This document shows, piece by piece, positions 1 to 5,109 of a DNA stretch of 5,109 nucleotides (the stretch's first letter is position 1; the number at the start of each line of letters is the position of its first letter). The stretch is taken from positions 1 through 5,109 of the forward strand of contig CACZNY010000452.1 of assembly GCA_902782655.1 (NCBI GenBank). The letters run 5' to 3'. The position numbers and the translations under genes were made by a program. The notes under the pieces are model-generated. The model was not told the origin of the DNA and made no database searches. It saw only the letters and a list, made by a program, of their open reading frames with translations. The DNA is from an uncultured Lachnospiraceae bacterium (GTDB lineage Bacteria > Bacillota > Clostridia > Lachnospirales > Lachnospiraceae).

Positions 1-356
1 AACAGTATCATCAGGACTCCCCATACCTCTGCCACAGGACCAAGCCAGGGAGACAGGCCTCCCGTCCTGACAAAAACAACAAGCTGCGGTATGTAGAGCA
101 CCGCTGCAAAAGGCAGTGTCACAGCAAGCAGAGCATTGTAATGGAAAGCCTTCACAATGTCATGGTCATGGATCAGAGTATACAACATACGGGTAACACC
201 GCAGCTGGGACAGTAAAATCCCGTATACTTATATATCAGGCAGGGAACCCCCTGTCCGGTCCGGTCATACAAAAAATAAAGCATGCTGCCGAGTATGATA
301 AACATCACATGCAATAATATAACCAGCATCAGTCTTTTCCGCATCTGTTTTTCCAT
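1..356 (-). CDS. DUF2752 family small membrane protein (3' end outside window)
   Basis: The reading frame is open for 118 codons from an ATG at 356 to the left edge of the window, so the C-terminus is missing. Residues 49-56 read CPSCGVTR, the C-P-x-C-G-x-T-R signature of the DUF2752 family, followed by HDHDIVKAFHYNAL (63-76), which fits the family's 'G-D-x-x-x-A-x-x-x-N-P' stretch although the Pro is absent. A basic N-terminus (MEKQMRKRL) precedes a hydrophobic helix at about 10-30, and a second helix lies at about 75-96, so the protein should sit in the cytoplasmic membrane with the Cys motif between helices. The family's function is not known; the paired cysteines could bind a metal, which is inference. 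The start is uncertain: there is no Shine-Dalgarno before Met1, Met5 or clearly before Met10 (ATG at 329, preceded by GGAAAAG). The basic residues before the first helix favour Met1 by the positive-inside rule. It is divergent from the gene at 452. Confidence 0.85.
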   Translation of the reverse strand, partial: MEKQMRKRLMLVILLHVMFIILGSMLYFLYDRTGQGVPCLIYKYTGFYCPSCGVTRMLYTLIHDHDIVKAFHYNALLAVTLPFAAVLYIPQLVVFVRTGGLSPWLGPVAEVWGVLMIL

Positions 357-368
357 AACGCACCACAG

Positions 369-397
369 ATTCTATCACACCAGGGACACTTATCCAA
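369..397 (-). promoter_or_regulatory. Predicted extended -10 promoter for the DUF2752 gene
   Basis: Read on the minus strand, TTGGAT (plus 392-397) is followed after 17 bp by TAGAAT (plus 369-374). The -10 hexamer matches TATAAT at five of six bases and is preceded by TGA, giving the TGn extended -10 element. The -35 is weak (TTG plus a poor second half). Transcription would start near 362, only about 6 nt before the ATG at 356. This is a pattern match by eye; the short leader either makes the mRNA nearly leaderless or argues for the internal start at 329. Confidence 0.4.
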
Positions 398-415
398 ATT
401 CAGGTAGTTTTGTAA

Positions 416-445
416 TTTACATAACACCTGCATATAGTTTATAAT
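416..445 (+). promoter_or_regulatory. Predicted sigma-A type promoter for the plus-strand gene
   Basis: TTTACA at 416-421 (five of six matches to TTGACA) and a perfect TATAAT at 440-445 are separated by 18 bp. The expected transcription start is about 7 bp after the -10, near the A at 452, which is the first base of the predicted start codon. It is the best promoter-like sequence in the window. It lies in the 95-bp gap between two divergent genes and points towards the plus-strand gene. Confidence 0.6.
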
Positions 446-457
446 ATTCATATGAAT
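446..457. promoter_or_regulatory. Perfect 12-bp palindrome over the start codon
   Basis: ATTCATATGAAT is its own reverse complement, begins directly after the predicted -10 (440-445), and contains the ATG at 452-454. A dimeric repressor bound here would cover the transcription start and the start codon. Short AT-rich palindromes occur by chance, so the operator role is inference from position and symmetry only. Confidence 0.3.
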
Positions 458-1006
458 GTCGCTGAGCTTTCCACAAATGTATATCAGGTCGCAGGACTGA
501 AAAATACGGATATTCTGCAATTTCGCAGTTATCCTGGGAAGCCCTCGGCTTCTGTTACCGGAAGCGCTGAAACAAGAAGCTTTTCCGAAATTCTTTCCGA
601 TCACGTTTCCAAAAACGCTCAGAACGTTTCCGCCACACAGGCCTACTCAAGTATGGGTGCTGATGCGGCATCTGCATTAAGAGCTTCCCTTTCGGATTCA
701 GAGCTTGACAGCCTGCGTGCTTCTCTTAATGCTGAGGATTTAAGTTCTGATGTGGTAAATGCCCTCACGGATTCAAACGGGAATATTGCAGACGCCCTGC
801 TGGATGCCCTTCTGGACAACGGGGATGACGAAAAGGATCAGAGTCCTGCCGACTCCCTTTCCTCTGCCCCCAGTTCTTCTGACAGCCTGAACAAACTCCT
901 TACAGACACTAAGCTTGCTCAGGAATATTTAAGCTCATCCTCCGGGCGCACTCTCATAAACGAGCTCGCCAACAACATGATCGCCGGCGTTGTAACCAGC
1001 GTGTAA
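452..1006 (+). CDS. Ser/Ala/Asp-rich protein of unknown function
   Basis: This is a 184-residue protein that I do not recognise. It is rich in serine (34 residues by count), alanine (23) and aspartate (17), has no cysteine or tryptophan, and shows no signal peptide or membrane helix, so it looks cytoplasmic or exported by a route without a cleavable signal. Residues 45-130 look largely helical. The pentamer LRASL occurs at 76-80 and 88-92 with different codons. A low-complexity acidic and serine-rich linker follows (about 122-147), and then a helix-prone C-terminus ending in NNMIAGVVTSV. Upstream of the ATG the frame is closed by TAA at 422-424, and the next in-frame ATG is at 653, so 452 is the likely start. 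There is no Shine-Dalgarno, and the predicted promoter places transcription initiation at the start codon itself. That the frame is coding is supported by its length, the good promoter and the lack of any better gene here, but no homology was recognised. Confidence 0.65.
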   Translation: MNVAELSTNVYQVAGLKNTDILQFRSYPGKPSASVTGSAETRSFSEILSDHVSKNAQNVSATQAYSSMGADAASALRASLSDSELDSLRASLNAEDLSSDVVNALTDSNGNIADALLDALLDNGDDEKDQSPADSLSSAPSSSDSLNKLLTDTKLAQEYLSSSSGRTLINELANNMIAGVVTSV

Positions 1007-1022
1007 TACTTCGGCAAAATTT

Positions 1023-1781
1023 CTACGTTTTCTTAAAAAATTGAAATGTTCCTCCTATCAGTATCATTGCTCCCACTATAGCATAGAACACTTCTATCCC
1101 CGGCTCCAATAGCCCTGACACTCCCTCGGCAACCAGGAAAGCTCCCGCCGCACTGGTAAAGATTATTATTATCACATCCCCGAATATATTAACAAGAACA
1201 GAAACTACCACCGCTGCCAGTGATGCCACCACCAGCCCCGTCTGAAGCACATTAAGAGCTTCCGATATCTGGTCAATAACCGGCTGCGCATACTCTGCTG
1301 ACATTTCTCCGGTAGCCGCAGATATATCGCCATGATTGAATATTTTCGTTATCCATATCTGCACCAGTGCCCCTGTATCCGGTATATCACTTATGGCCTT
1401 TCTGGCCATGATAAGTGCAGACCTTGCAAAGCACCCCGCCACTGCCAGATATGTGCATACTCCTGCTGTCACGCAAAGTCCGGCTTTGTATCGCCGTAAA
1501 CCTGCATACCCTGCCACAAAGGCCACCACCGCAGCCGCCACATATACCCAGATACTGTCCCAGTTTTTTCCTATCTGCAGCACAGTCCCCCCAGCCAATA
1601 CAGCGCAGGCAGTAAACTGAACGATCTTACAGAGATTCAGTCCCTGGAAACACAGCACGCCCCCCGCAGCAATAAAAAACAGGGCAACCGCCCATCCGGG
1701 AATTGCCGCTACATCTGAAGATATGCTTTTCGACGCTTCAGCTGCTGTTTCCGCAGTCTGAACTATATAGTATGATGTCAT
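1023..1781 (-). CDS. Seven-helix membrane protein, DUF4203/TMEM198-like, coupled to the histidine kinase
   Basis: This is a 252-aa polytopic membrane protein. Hydrophobic segments lie at about 28-47, 52-70, 76-94, 99-118, 179-199, 201-220 and 230-249. A longer hydrophilic loop (about 120-178) follows the fourth helix, and the C-terminus is short and basic (FFKKT). The spacing of Gly-rich helices, with GVLCFQGLNLCKIVQF (41-56) in the first pair and FTSAAGAFLVAEGV (208-221) in the sixth helix, resembles the DUF4203/TMEM198-like seven-helix fold. That resemblance is recognised by eye and is tentative, and no enzymatic motif is visible. The ATG overlaps the stop of the upstream kinase gene in an ATGA (1778-1781). 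There is no good Shine-Dalgarno, so translation probably depends on ribosomes finishing the kinase, giving matched amounts of the two membrane proteins. As last gene of the cluster it may be an accessory or target of the two-component system (inference). It converges on the plus-strand gene ending at 1006. Confidence 0.8.
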   Translation of the reverse strand: MTSYYIVQTAETAAEASKSISSDVAAIPGWAVALFFIAAGGVLCFQGLNLCKIVQFTACAVLAGGTVLQIGKNWDSIWVYVAAAVVAFVAGYAGLRRYKAGLCVTAGVCTYLAVAGCFARSALIMARKAISDIPDTGALVQIWITKIFNHGDISAATGEMSAEYAQPVIDQISEALNVLQTGLVVASLAAVVVSVLVNIFGDVIIIIFTSAAGAFLVAEGVSGLLEPGIEVFYAIVGAMILIGGTFQFFKKT

Positions 1782-3088
1782 TGCTTATAGGTCACCGTAA
1801 ACACTATTTCTTCCCTTTTCCTGTCATAGCTCACCTGAATGTTTGCGTTCATTTTCGCACACATTTCCTCTGCAATGGATAGCCCTATACCGAATCCGCT
1901 CTTTTTGCTGTTATGAGATTCATCCTCCCTGTAAAATCTTTCAAAGAATCTGGTATAGTCCACTGTTGCTCCGGCCTTATAGGTATTCTGTACATAAAGC
2001 TTTGCTCCTTTCCCCATATAGCCCTTCTCAAGCCTGACCAGAACACGGCCGCCGTCATCACAGTACTTTGATGCATTGTCAATAAGAATAGATGCCACTT
2101 CCTGTACGCCGTTCTGCACAGCTTTTACCGTAAGTCCCTCTTCTATGTTCATCTCATATTTCTTACCGGCGCCCTCCACCACGGAAGCAAAGGATTCGGC
2201 CTGATCCTTAACTATAGCTGATATGTCCACCGTAGAAAAGACCTGAACATCCTTCTCATTCAACTTGGAAAGCACTACAAGGTTTGAAACCAGATCGTTA
2301 AGCTTCTTGATCTGCCTCATGTTCGACTCCGTCCATTTCGTTTTGCCGGAGGTCATCTCTATCATTTCCGTATTGGCAGAAATAACCGTGAGCGGAGTTT
2401 TCAGCTCATGGCTCGCATTTGTGATGAAACGCTTCTGCCTCTCCTGGTTCTCAATAAAGGGATCCATAAGCTGTTTTGAAAAATATATGAAGAGCAGACA
2501 GAATACTAACAGTATGACACCGGCCACTATCAGCAGGTAGGAATAAATCTGCTGTACTATCAGATATCTTGATGTATAGTCAACGAAAACATAAAGCCGG
2601 CCGCCGTTTCCCTTCTCACGGCTGTCGTAATAATAGACATTATTCTCATGGAAGAATTTCCCCGATTCCCACCGGGTATCCGTAAACAGCTTACGAAGAG
2701 TTTCCACAACGGACATGTCCGCATCATTGGATCGTCCTTCATAAATTGAAAAGGCTATCTCTGCCGCTTCGTCTTCCTCTATGGAAAAAATATGTTCCGT
2801 ATTTACATGGGTGACATTTCCATCCTTATCGGTTATCACGCTGCAATATCTGGTTTCATACTGGAGTTCTTCCGACAGGCCCCCGGGCATCCGCTTGTTT
2901 CCGATCGCCCAGACTCTGTCCGGCGGCATTTCGCCCCCGTTTTCAAGCAGCACCGTCAGCATGGTATTTACCTGTGCATCAAAGAAATTATCCGTCAGAA
3001 AGAAAACCATGGAAAGAACCAGGGTAAGACAAATGAGCAGCGTAAGCGCTGCCAAAGATACAAATTTTAATCTGAGTTTTGCAAGCAT
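1778..3088 (-). CDS. Membrane sensor histidine kinase (HisKA type, no HAMP)
   Basis: This is a 436-aa sensor kinase that autophosphorylates on His and passes the phosphate to the response regulator encoded just upstream. A first membrane helix lies at about 11-33, an extracytoplasmic sensor region of about 150 residues at 34-183, and a second helix at about 184-204. The dimerisation/phosphoacceptor domain follows almost at once, without room for a HAMP domain. The H-box is FITNASHELKTPLTV with His227. The ATPase domain has the N-box ILIDNASKY (Asn338), the F-box FFERFYR (381-387) and the G2 box SGFGIGLSIAEE (397-408). The usual D-x-G-x-G of the G1 box is not visible: the aligned stretch is LYVQNTYKAGATVDY. 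The sensor region has no recognised fold, so the signal is unknown. The start at 3088 is 34 bp after the regulator stop; the Shine-Dalgarno is only fair (AGTAGG lies very close to the ATG, AGAAGG about 11 nt away). The stop overlaps the next gene by 4 bp. Confidence 0.95.
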   Translation of the reverse strand: MLAKLRLKFVSLAALTLLICLTLVLSMVFFLTDNFFDAQVNTMLTVLLENGGEMPPDRVWAIGNKRMPGGLSEELQYETRYCSVITDKDGNVTHVNTEHIFSIEEDEAAEIAFSIYEGRSNDADMSVVETLRKLFTDTRWESGKFFHENNVYYYDSREKGNGGRLYVFVDYTSRYLIVQQIYSYLLIVAGVILLVFCLLFIYFSKQLMDPFIENQERQKRFITNASHELKTPLTVISANTEMIEMTSGKTKWTESNMRQIKKLNDLVSNLVVLSKLNEKDVQVFSTVDISAIVKDQAESFASVVEGAGKKYEMNIEEGLTVKAVQNGVQEVASILIDNASKYCDDGGRVLVRLEKGYMGKGAKLYVQNTYKAGATVDYTRFFERFYREDESHNSKKSGFGIGLSIAEEMCAKMNANIQVSYDRKREEIVFTVTYKQ

Positions 3089-3122
3089 ATCCTACTAAGC
3101 CTTCTGTATTGAAGCCCCTCTG

Positions 3123-3800
3123 TCAGTTCGTGCCTGCCAGTCGGTATGAGTATCCCTTTTCCCCTTCAATGGTAGCGGATGCCCCTACTGCACGGAGTTT
3201 ATTCCTGAGGAATGACACATAAAGCCATACAGCCTCTTCATCCGCATTTTCTTCATTCTTCCAGAATTTTTCTATTAGTTCCTCAGTAGAAAAATCCTTT
3301 TCGGGATTGTTCATGAAAAATCCCAGCATATGGCTCTCTTTAGCAGGAAGCCGTATCGAATTCTGGCCGGTAAGTTCCTCTTTCTCTGTATCAAGAGTTA
3401 TATTATAAACCGATATGACAGTCTGTGTATTTGTACTTGAACGGCTTCTTCTTGTCAAAGCCCTTACCCTGGCCAAAAGCTCACCCACTGCAAAAGGCTT
3501 GGTGAGATAATCATCTGCACCTGCATCCAGGCCGTTTATCCTGTCGTCCACCTCAGTCTTTGCCGTAAGAAAAAGCACCGGGGTGTCATTACCGGCATCT
3601 CTCAGCTTCTTTACCGCCGTTATTCCGTCCATCACAGGCATCATTATGTCGGATACAATGGCCGCATACTCATTTGCACTTGCTTTTTCAAGCAGCTGTG
3701 CGCCGTTTTCGGTCACATCCACACTGTAACCGTTTGCGTCAAGTACAGCCTCTATGACGTCTTTAAGATCCTCTTCATCTTCTGCTACAAGTATATTCAT
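3123..3800 (-). CDS. OmpR/PhoB-family response regulator
   Basis: This is a 225-aa cytoplasmic transcription regulator with an N-terminal receiver (about 1-117) and a C-terminal winged helix (about 128-223). The receiver has the acidic pocket E7-D8-E9, phosphoacceptor Asp51 in VSDIMMPVMDG, Thr79 in LFLTAK and Lys101 in LTKPF, so it is complete and should be phosphorylated by the kinase encoded next. The winged helix keeps the LPAKESHMLGFFM start, the recognition-helix region EEAVWLYVSFLRNKL (188-202) and the final hairpin with EGEKGYSYRL. A good Shine-Dalgarno (GGAAAGAGG, with AGAGG at plus 3806-3810) sits 5 nt before the ATG and fixes the start. It lies 31 bp after the alarmone synthetase gene and 34 bp before the kinase gene. 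Its targets are unknown; autoregulation of this cluster is common for the family, but the promoter lies outside the window. Confidence 0.96.
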   Translation of the reverse strand: MNILVAEDEEDLKDVIEAVLDANGYSVDVTENGAQLLEKASANEYAAIVSDIMMPVMDGITAVKKLRDAGNDTPVLFLTAKTEVDDRINGLDAGADDYLTKPFAVGELLARVRALTRRSRSSTNTQTVISVYNITLDTEKEELTGQNSIRLPAKESHMLGFFMNNPEKDFSTEELIEKFWKNEENADEEAVWLYVSFLRNKLRAVGASATIEGEKGYSYRLAGTN

Positions 3801-3805
3801 TACTA

Positions 3806-3817
3806 CCTCTTTCCTTT
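3806..3817 (-). promoter_or_regulatory. Strong Shine-Dalgarno of the response regulator gene
   Basis: On the minus strand the sequence AAAGGAAAGAGG ends 5 nt before the ATG at 3800. It is the clearest ribosome binding site in the window. It shows that the organism uses Shine-Dalgarno initiation, which makes the absence of such sites at the starts at 356 and 452 more notable. Confidence 0.75.
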
Positions 3818-3831
3818 AGATCACCGCTGCT

Positions 3832-4431
3832 TCAGCTTCCGCGTATCATATCCTTCAATGTCTGCATGGATATATCGCAGCTTGCCAGTTCCCCGGCACA
3901 TCGTTTCAGCTCTTCTGCTATGATAGCGCTGTTCTTTATATCTTTCTTATATCTGAGTTCGTGCTCAAGTGCTGCCCAGGTATCCATGGCTATGGTACGC
4001 AGCTGGACTTCTATGAAATATTTTCCCGGATCATTGCCTGCCGCATCCGGGACATCGCTTTCCACCTCCAGCAGCATATGATAGCTCCTGTAACCGTTGG
4101 GCTTCGTGGCACTGATATAATCCTTTTCCTTTATGATGGTTATGCCCTCCATCTCACGGATCTTTCTTACATTCTTCATTATGTCGTCAATGAAAAGACA
4201 TATAACCCTGACACCTATGGCATCATGCACCACCTTCAGGGCATTGTAGGCTGTCAGCTCCACACCTATCTTGTTGCATTTTTCCTGCATGCTCTCCACA
4301 GACTTGATACGGCTGGTAAGATGCTCGTAAAGCTTATCCCCGCCGTCATCCTGTGCCGTTTCTTCATACCTCCTGACAAAATCATCCGCGATCTTCGTCA
4401 GTTCATCTATATAATCCACATATTCTTTCAT
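3832..4431 (-). CDS. RelQ-like small alarmone synthetase, (p)ppGpp synthetase without hydrolase domain
   Basis: This is a 199-aa protein of the RelA/SpoT nucleotidyltransferase fold that would transfer pyrophosphate from ATP to GDP or GTP (or GMP) in the cytoplasm. Motifs in order: SRIKSVESMQEK (40-51), D70-x-x-G73-x-R75 in HDAIGVRVICLFIDD, KEKDYISATKPNGYRSYH (101-118), and FIEVQLRTIAMDTWAALEHE (139-158) with the Glu141/Gln143/Arg145 set, then LRYK. These match the B. subtilis YjbM/RelQ class, as does the length (about 200-210 aa). No HD hydrolase, TGS or ACT domain is present, so it is synthetase-only; the catalytic residues appear intact. I placed the start at the ATG at 4431: it has GAGAGG 10 nt upstream and begins like the family (MKEYVDYIDELTKIADDF). 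The frame extends 49 codons further to an ATG at 4578, but that part lies mostly inside the glycosyltransferase gene and looks like frame shadow. It sits 43 bp after that gene and 31 bp before the regulator. Confidence 0.93.
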   Translation of the reverse strand: MKEYVDYIDELTKIADDFVRRYEETAQDDGGDKLYEHLTSRIKSVESMQEKCNKIGVELTAYNALKVVHDAIGVRVICLFIDDIMKNVRKIREMEGITIIKEKDYISATKPNGYRSYHMLLEVESDVPDAAGNDPGKYFIEVQLRTIAMDTWAALEHELRYKKDIKNSAIIAEELKRCAGELASCDISMQTLKDMIRGS

Positions 4432-4441
4432 TATTCCGTAA

Positions 4442-4447
4442 CCTCTC
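4442..4447 (-). promoter_or_regulatory. Shine-Dalgarno deciding the alarmone synthetase start
   Basis: GAGAGG on the minus strand lies 10 nt before the ATG at 4431. The spacing is slightly long but usable. It supports a start after the glycosyltransferase stop rather than the more upstream ATG at 4578, which would overlap that gene by about 100 bp. Confidence 0.55.
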
Positions 4448-4474
4448 AATACAAAACTGCCATCCGGCAGCAGT

Positions 4475-5109
4475 TCAATACCTTCCCTGCAGCATAAGCA
4501 TAATAAATTTCGAATTTGTCTTAAGATACCTTGAAAACAGCCTCTTAGGATCCTGCATAAGCCTGTAGCACCACTCAAGACCTGTCTTCTGCATCCATAA
4601 GGGCGCCCTTTTCACAGTCCCTGCATGGAAATCAAAACCGGCTCCGACTCCCAGCATCAGAGCATTGATCTTTCCCGCATGCTCCGACATCCACTTTTCC
4701 TGCTTAGGCGCTCCTAAACCTACCCACACAAGGTCCGCACCGGAAGCATTGATCATTTTTATGATATCCCTGTCTTCTTCCGCCGTAAGCTCCCTGAAGG
4801 GCGGTGAATACTTTCCGCAGATATTTATCCCGGGATATTCCTTTTCAAGCTTCCCTGTAAGAGCTGTCAGCGTTTCCTCTGTAGAGCCGTAGAAAAAATG
4901 CTTTATTTTTCCATCTCTGCTGTTTTCAAAAGCCAGCCTCATAAAATCAGGTCCGGCCACCCGCTTGGGCCTGTATGCCTTTCCTGTTCTCAGTGATTTG
5001 ATCCTTGCAGCAAACGCAACAGGCATTCCGTCCGGAAAAGTAAACGCAGCGCCGTTAAGTATATCCCTGTATTCCGGATCCTCCTGGGCTTCAACTGTTG
5101 TATGTACAT
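4475..5109 (-). CDS. WecG/TagA/CpsF-family glycosyltransferase (5' end outside window)
   Basis: This is a GT26-type glycosyltransferase, a family that adds N-acetylmannosamine or a related sugar to a lipid-linked GlcNAc during synthesis of teichoic acid, enterobacterial common antigen or other surface polysaccharides at the inner face of the membrane. The frame is open to the right edge, giving 210 visible residues; the family is usually about 240 or more, so about 30 or more N-terminal residues are missing. Numbering from the first visible codon: the active-site PDGMP (25-29), RVAGPDF (49-55), YGSTEETL (73-80), LVWVGLGAPKQEKWM (126-140), MLGVGAGFDFHAG (151-163) and RAPLWMQKTGLEWCYRL (167-183), followed by the C-terminal basic tail typical of membrane-recruited members. 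The Met of PDGMP (ATG at 5026) is internal to the conserved active-site motif and is not the start. The exact sugar and polymer cannot be told from sequence. It is probably the last gene of a polysaccharide locus to the right, or the first of this cluster. Confidence 0.93.
   Translation of the reverse strand, partial: VHTTVEAQEDPEYRDILNGAAFTFPDGMPVAFAARIKSLRTGKAYRPKRVAGPDFMRLAFENSRDGKIKHFFYGSTEETLTALTGKLEKEYPGINICGKYSPPFRELTAEEDRDIIKMINASGADLVWVGLGAPKQEKWMSEHAGKINALMLGVGAGFDFHAGTVKRAPLWMQKTGLEWCYRLMQDPKRLFSRYLKTNSKFIMLMLQGRY

Noticed and set aside
329..604. A minus-strand 91-codon frame whose end contains CPWCDRICG, like a small zinc ribbon.
   Set aside because: Most of it is antisense to the plus-strand gene and its end overlaps the DUF2752 start in another frame. 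It has no ribosome site, and the predicted promoters do not serve it. The cysteines come from about 30 bases and are most simply chance.
1336..1620. Plus-strand open frames inside the membrane protein gene, and similar ones inside the kinase, regulator and synthetase genes.
   Set aside because: They lie opposite clearly coding genes, have no ribosome sites and show no recognisable protein features.
3089..3122. Small hairpin CTTC/GAAG between the regulator and kinase genes.
   Set aside because: Only four base pairs with a 6-nt loop and no T-run; too weak to call an attenuator or terminator.
4481..4540. Possible internal promoter before the alarmone synthetase gene (minus strand AAGACA with TATTAT or TATGCT).
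   Set aside because: Spacings of about 11, 14 or 20 bp and poor -35 matches. The sequence is explained by coding for the glycosyltransferase tail.
4432..4578. N-terminal extension of the alarmone synthetase.
   Set aside because: It overlaps the glycosyltransferase gene by about 100 bp, does not resemble the family N-terminus, and the ribosome site fits the start at 4431.
4475..5026. Complete 183-aa glycosyltransferase starting at 5026.
   Set aside because: The frame stays open to the window edge and the residues before 5026 (including PDG directly before the Met) are conserved active-site sequence, so the gene is cut by the window and not short.

Overview
The window most likely comes from an anaerobic Gram-positive Firmicute, probably the Lachnospiraceae/Clostridia. 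This rests on the style of the histidine kinase and OmpR-type regulator, the stand-alone RelQ-like alarmone synthetase, a TagA-type glycosyltransferase, a clear AGAGG Shine-Dalgarno before the regulator, and moderate GC by eye. It is a judgement by recognition, not a database result. There are no RNA genes, insertion sequences, CRISPR arrays or attachment sites that I can see.

Right-hand block (about 1023-5109, all minus strand, read right to left): five tightly packed genes that look like one transcription unit. First is the 3' part of a WecG/TagA/CpsF glycosyltransferase (its 5' end is outside the window). Then, after 43 bp, comes a small (p)ppGpp synthetase of about 199 aa; after 31 bp an OmpR-family response regulator; after 34 bp its membrane histidine kinase, without HAMP domain. 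Last, through a 4-bp ATGA overlap, is a seven-helix membrane protein resembling the DUF4203/TMEM198-like fold. The kinase-regulator pair is presumably cognate. The membrane protein, translationally coupled to the kinase, is a candidate accessory or output component. The alarmone synthetase upstream suggests that envelope sensing and nucleotide stress signalling are produced together.

Left-hand block (1-1006): two divergent genes separated by 95 bp. The minus-strand gene encodes a DUF2752 membrane protein with a clear CPxCGxTR motif and runs off the left edge. The plus-strand gene encodes a 184-aa serine-, alanine- and aspartate-rich protein with no cysteine, which I do not recognise. It converges on the end of the five-gene unit with only 16 bp between stop codons and no obvious terminator. 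The 95-bp divergent region carries a good plus-strand promoter and a plausible extended -10 minus-strand promoter. Both sit so close to the start codons that the transcripts would be leaderless or nearly so, and neither start has a Shine-Dalgarno. A perfect 12-bp palindrome covers the plus-strand start codon.
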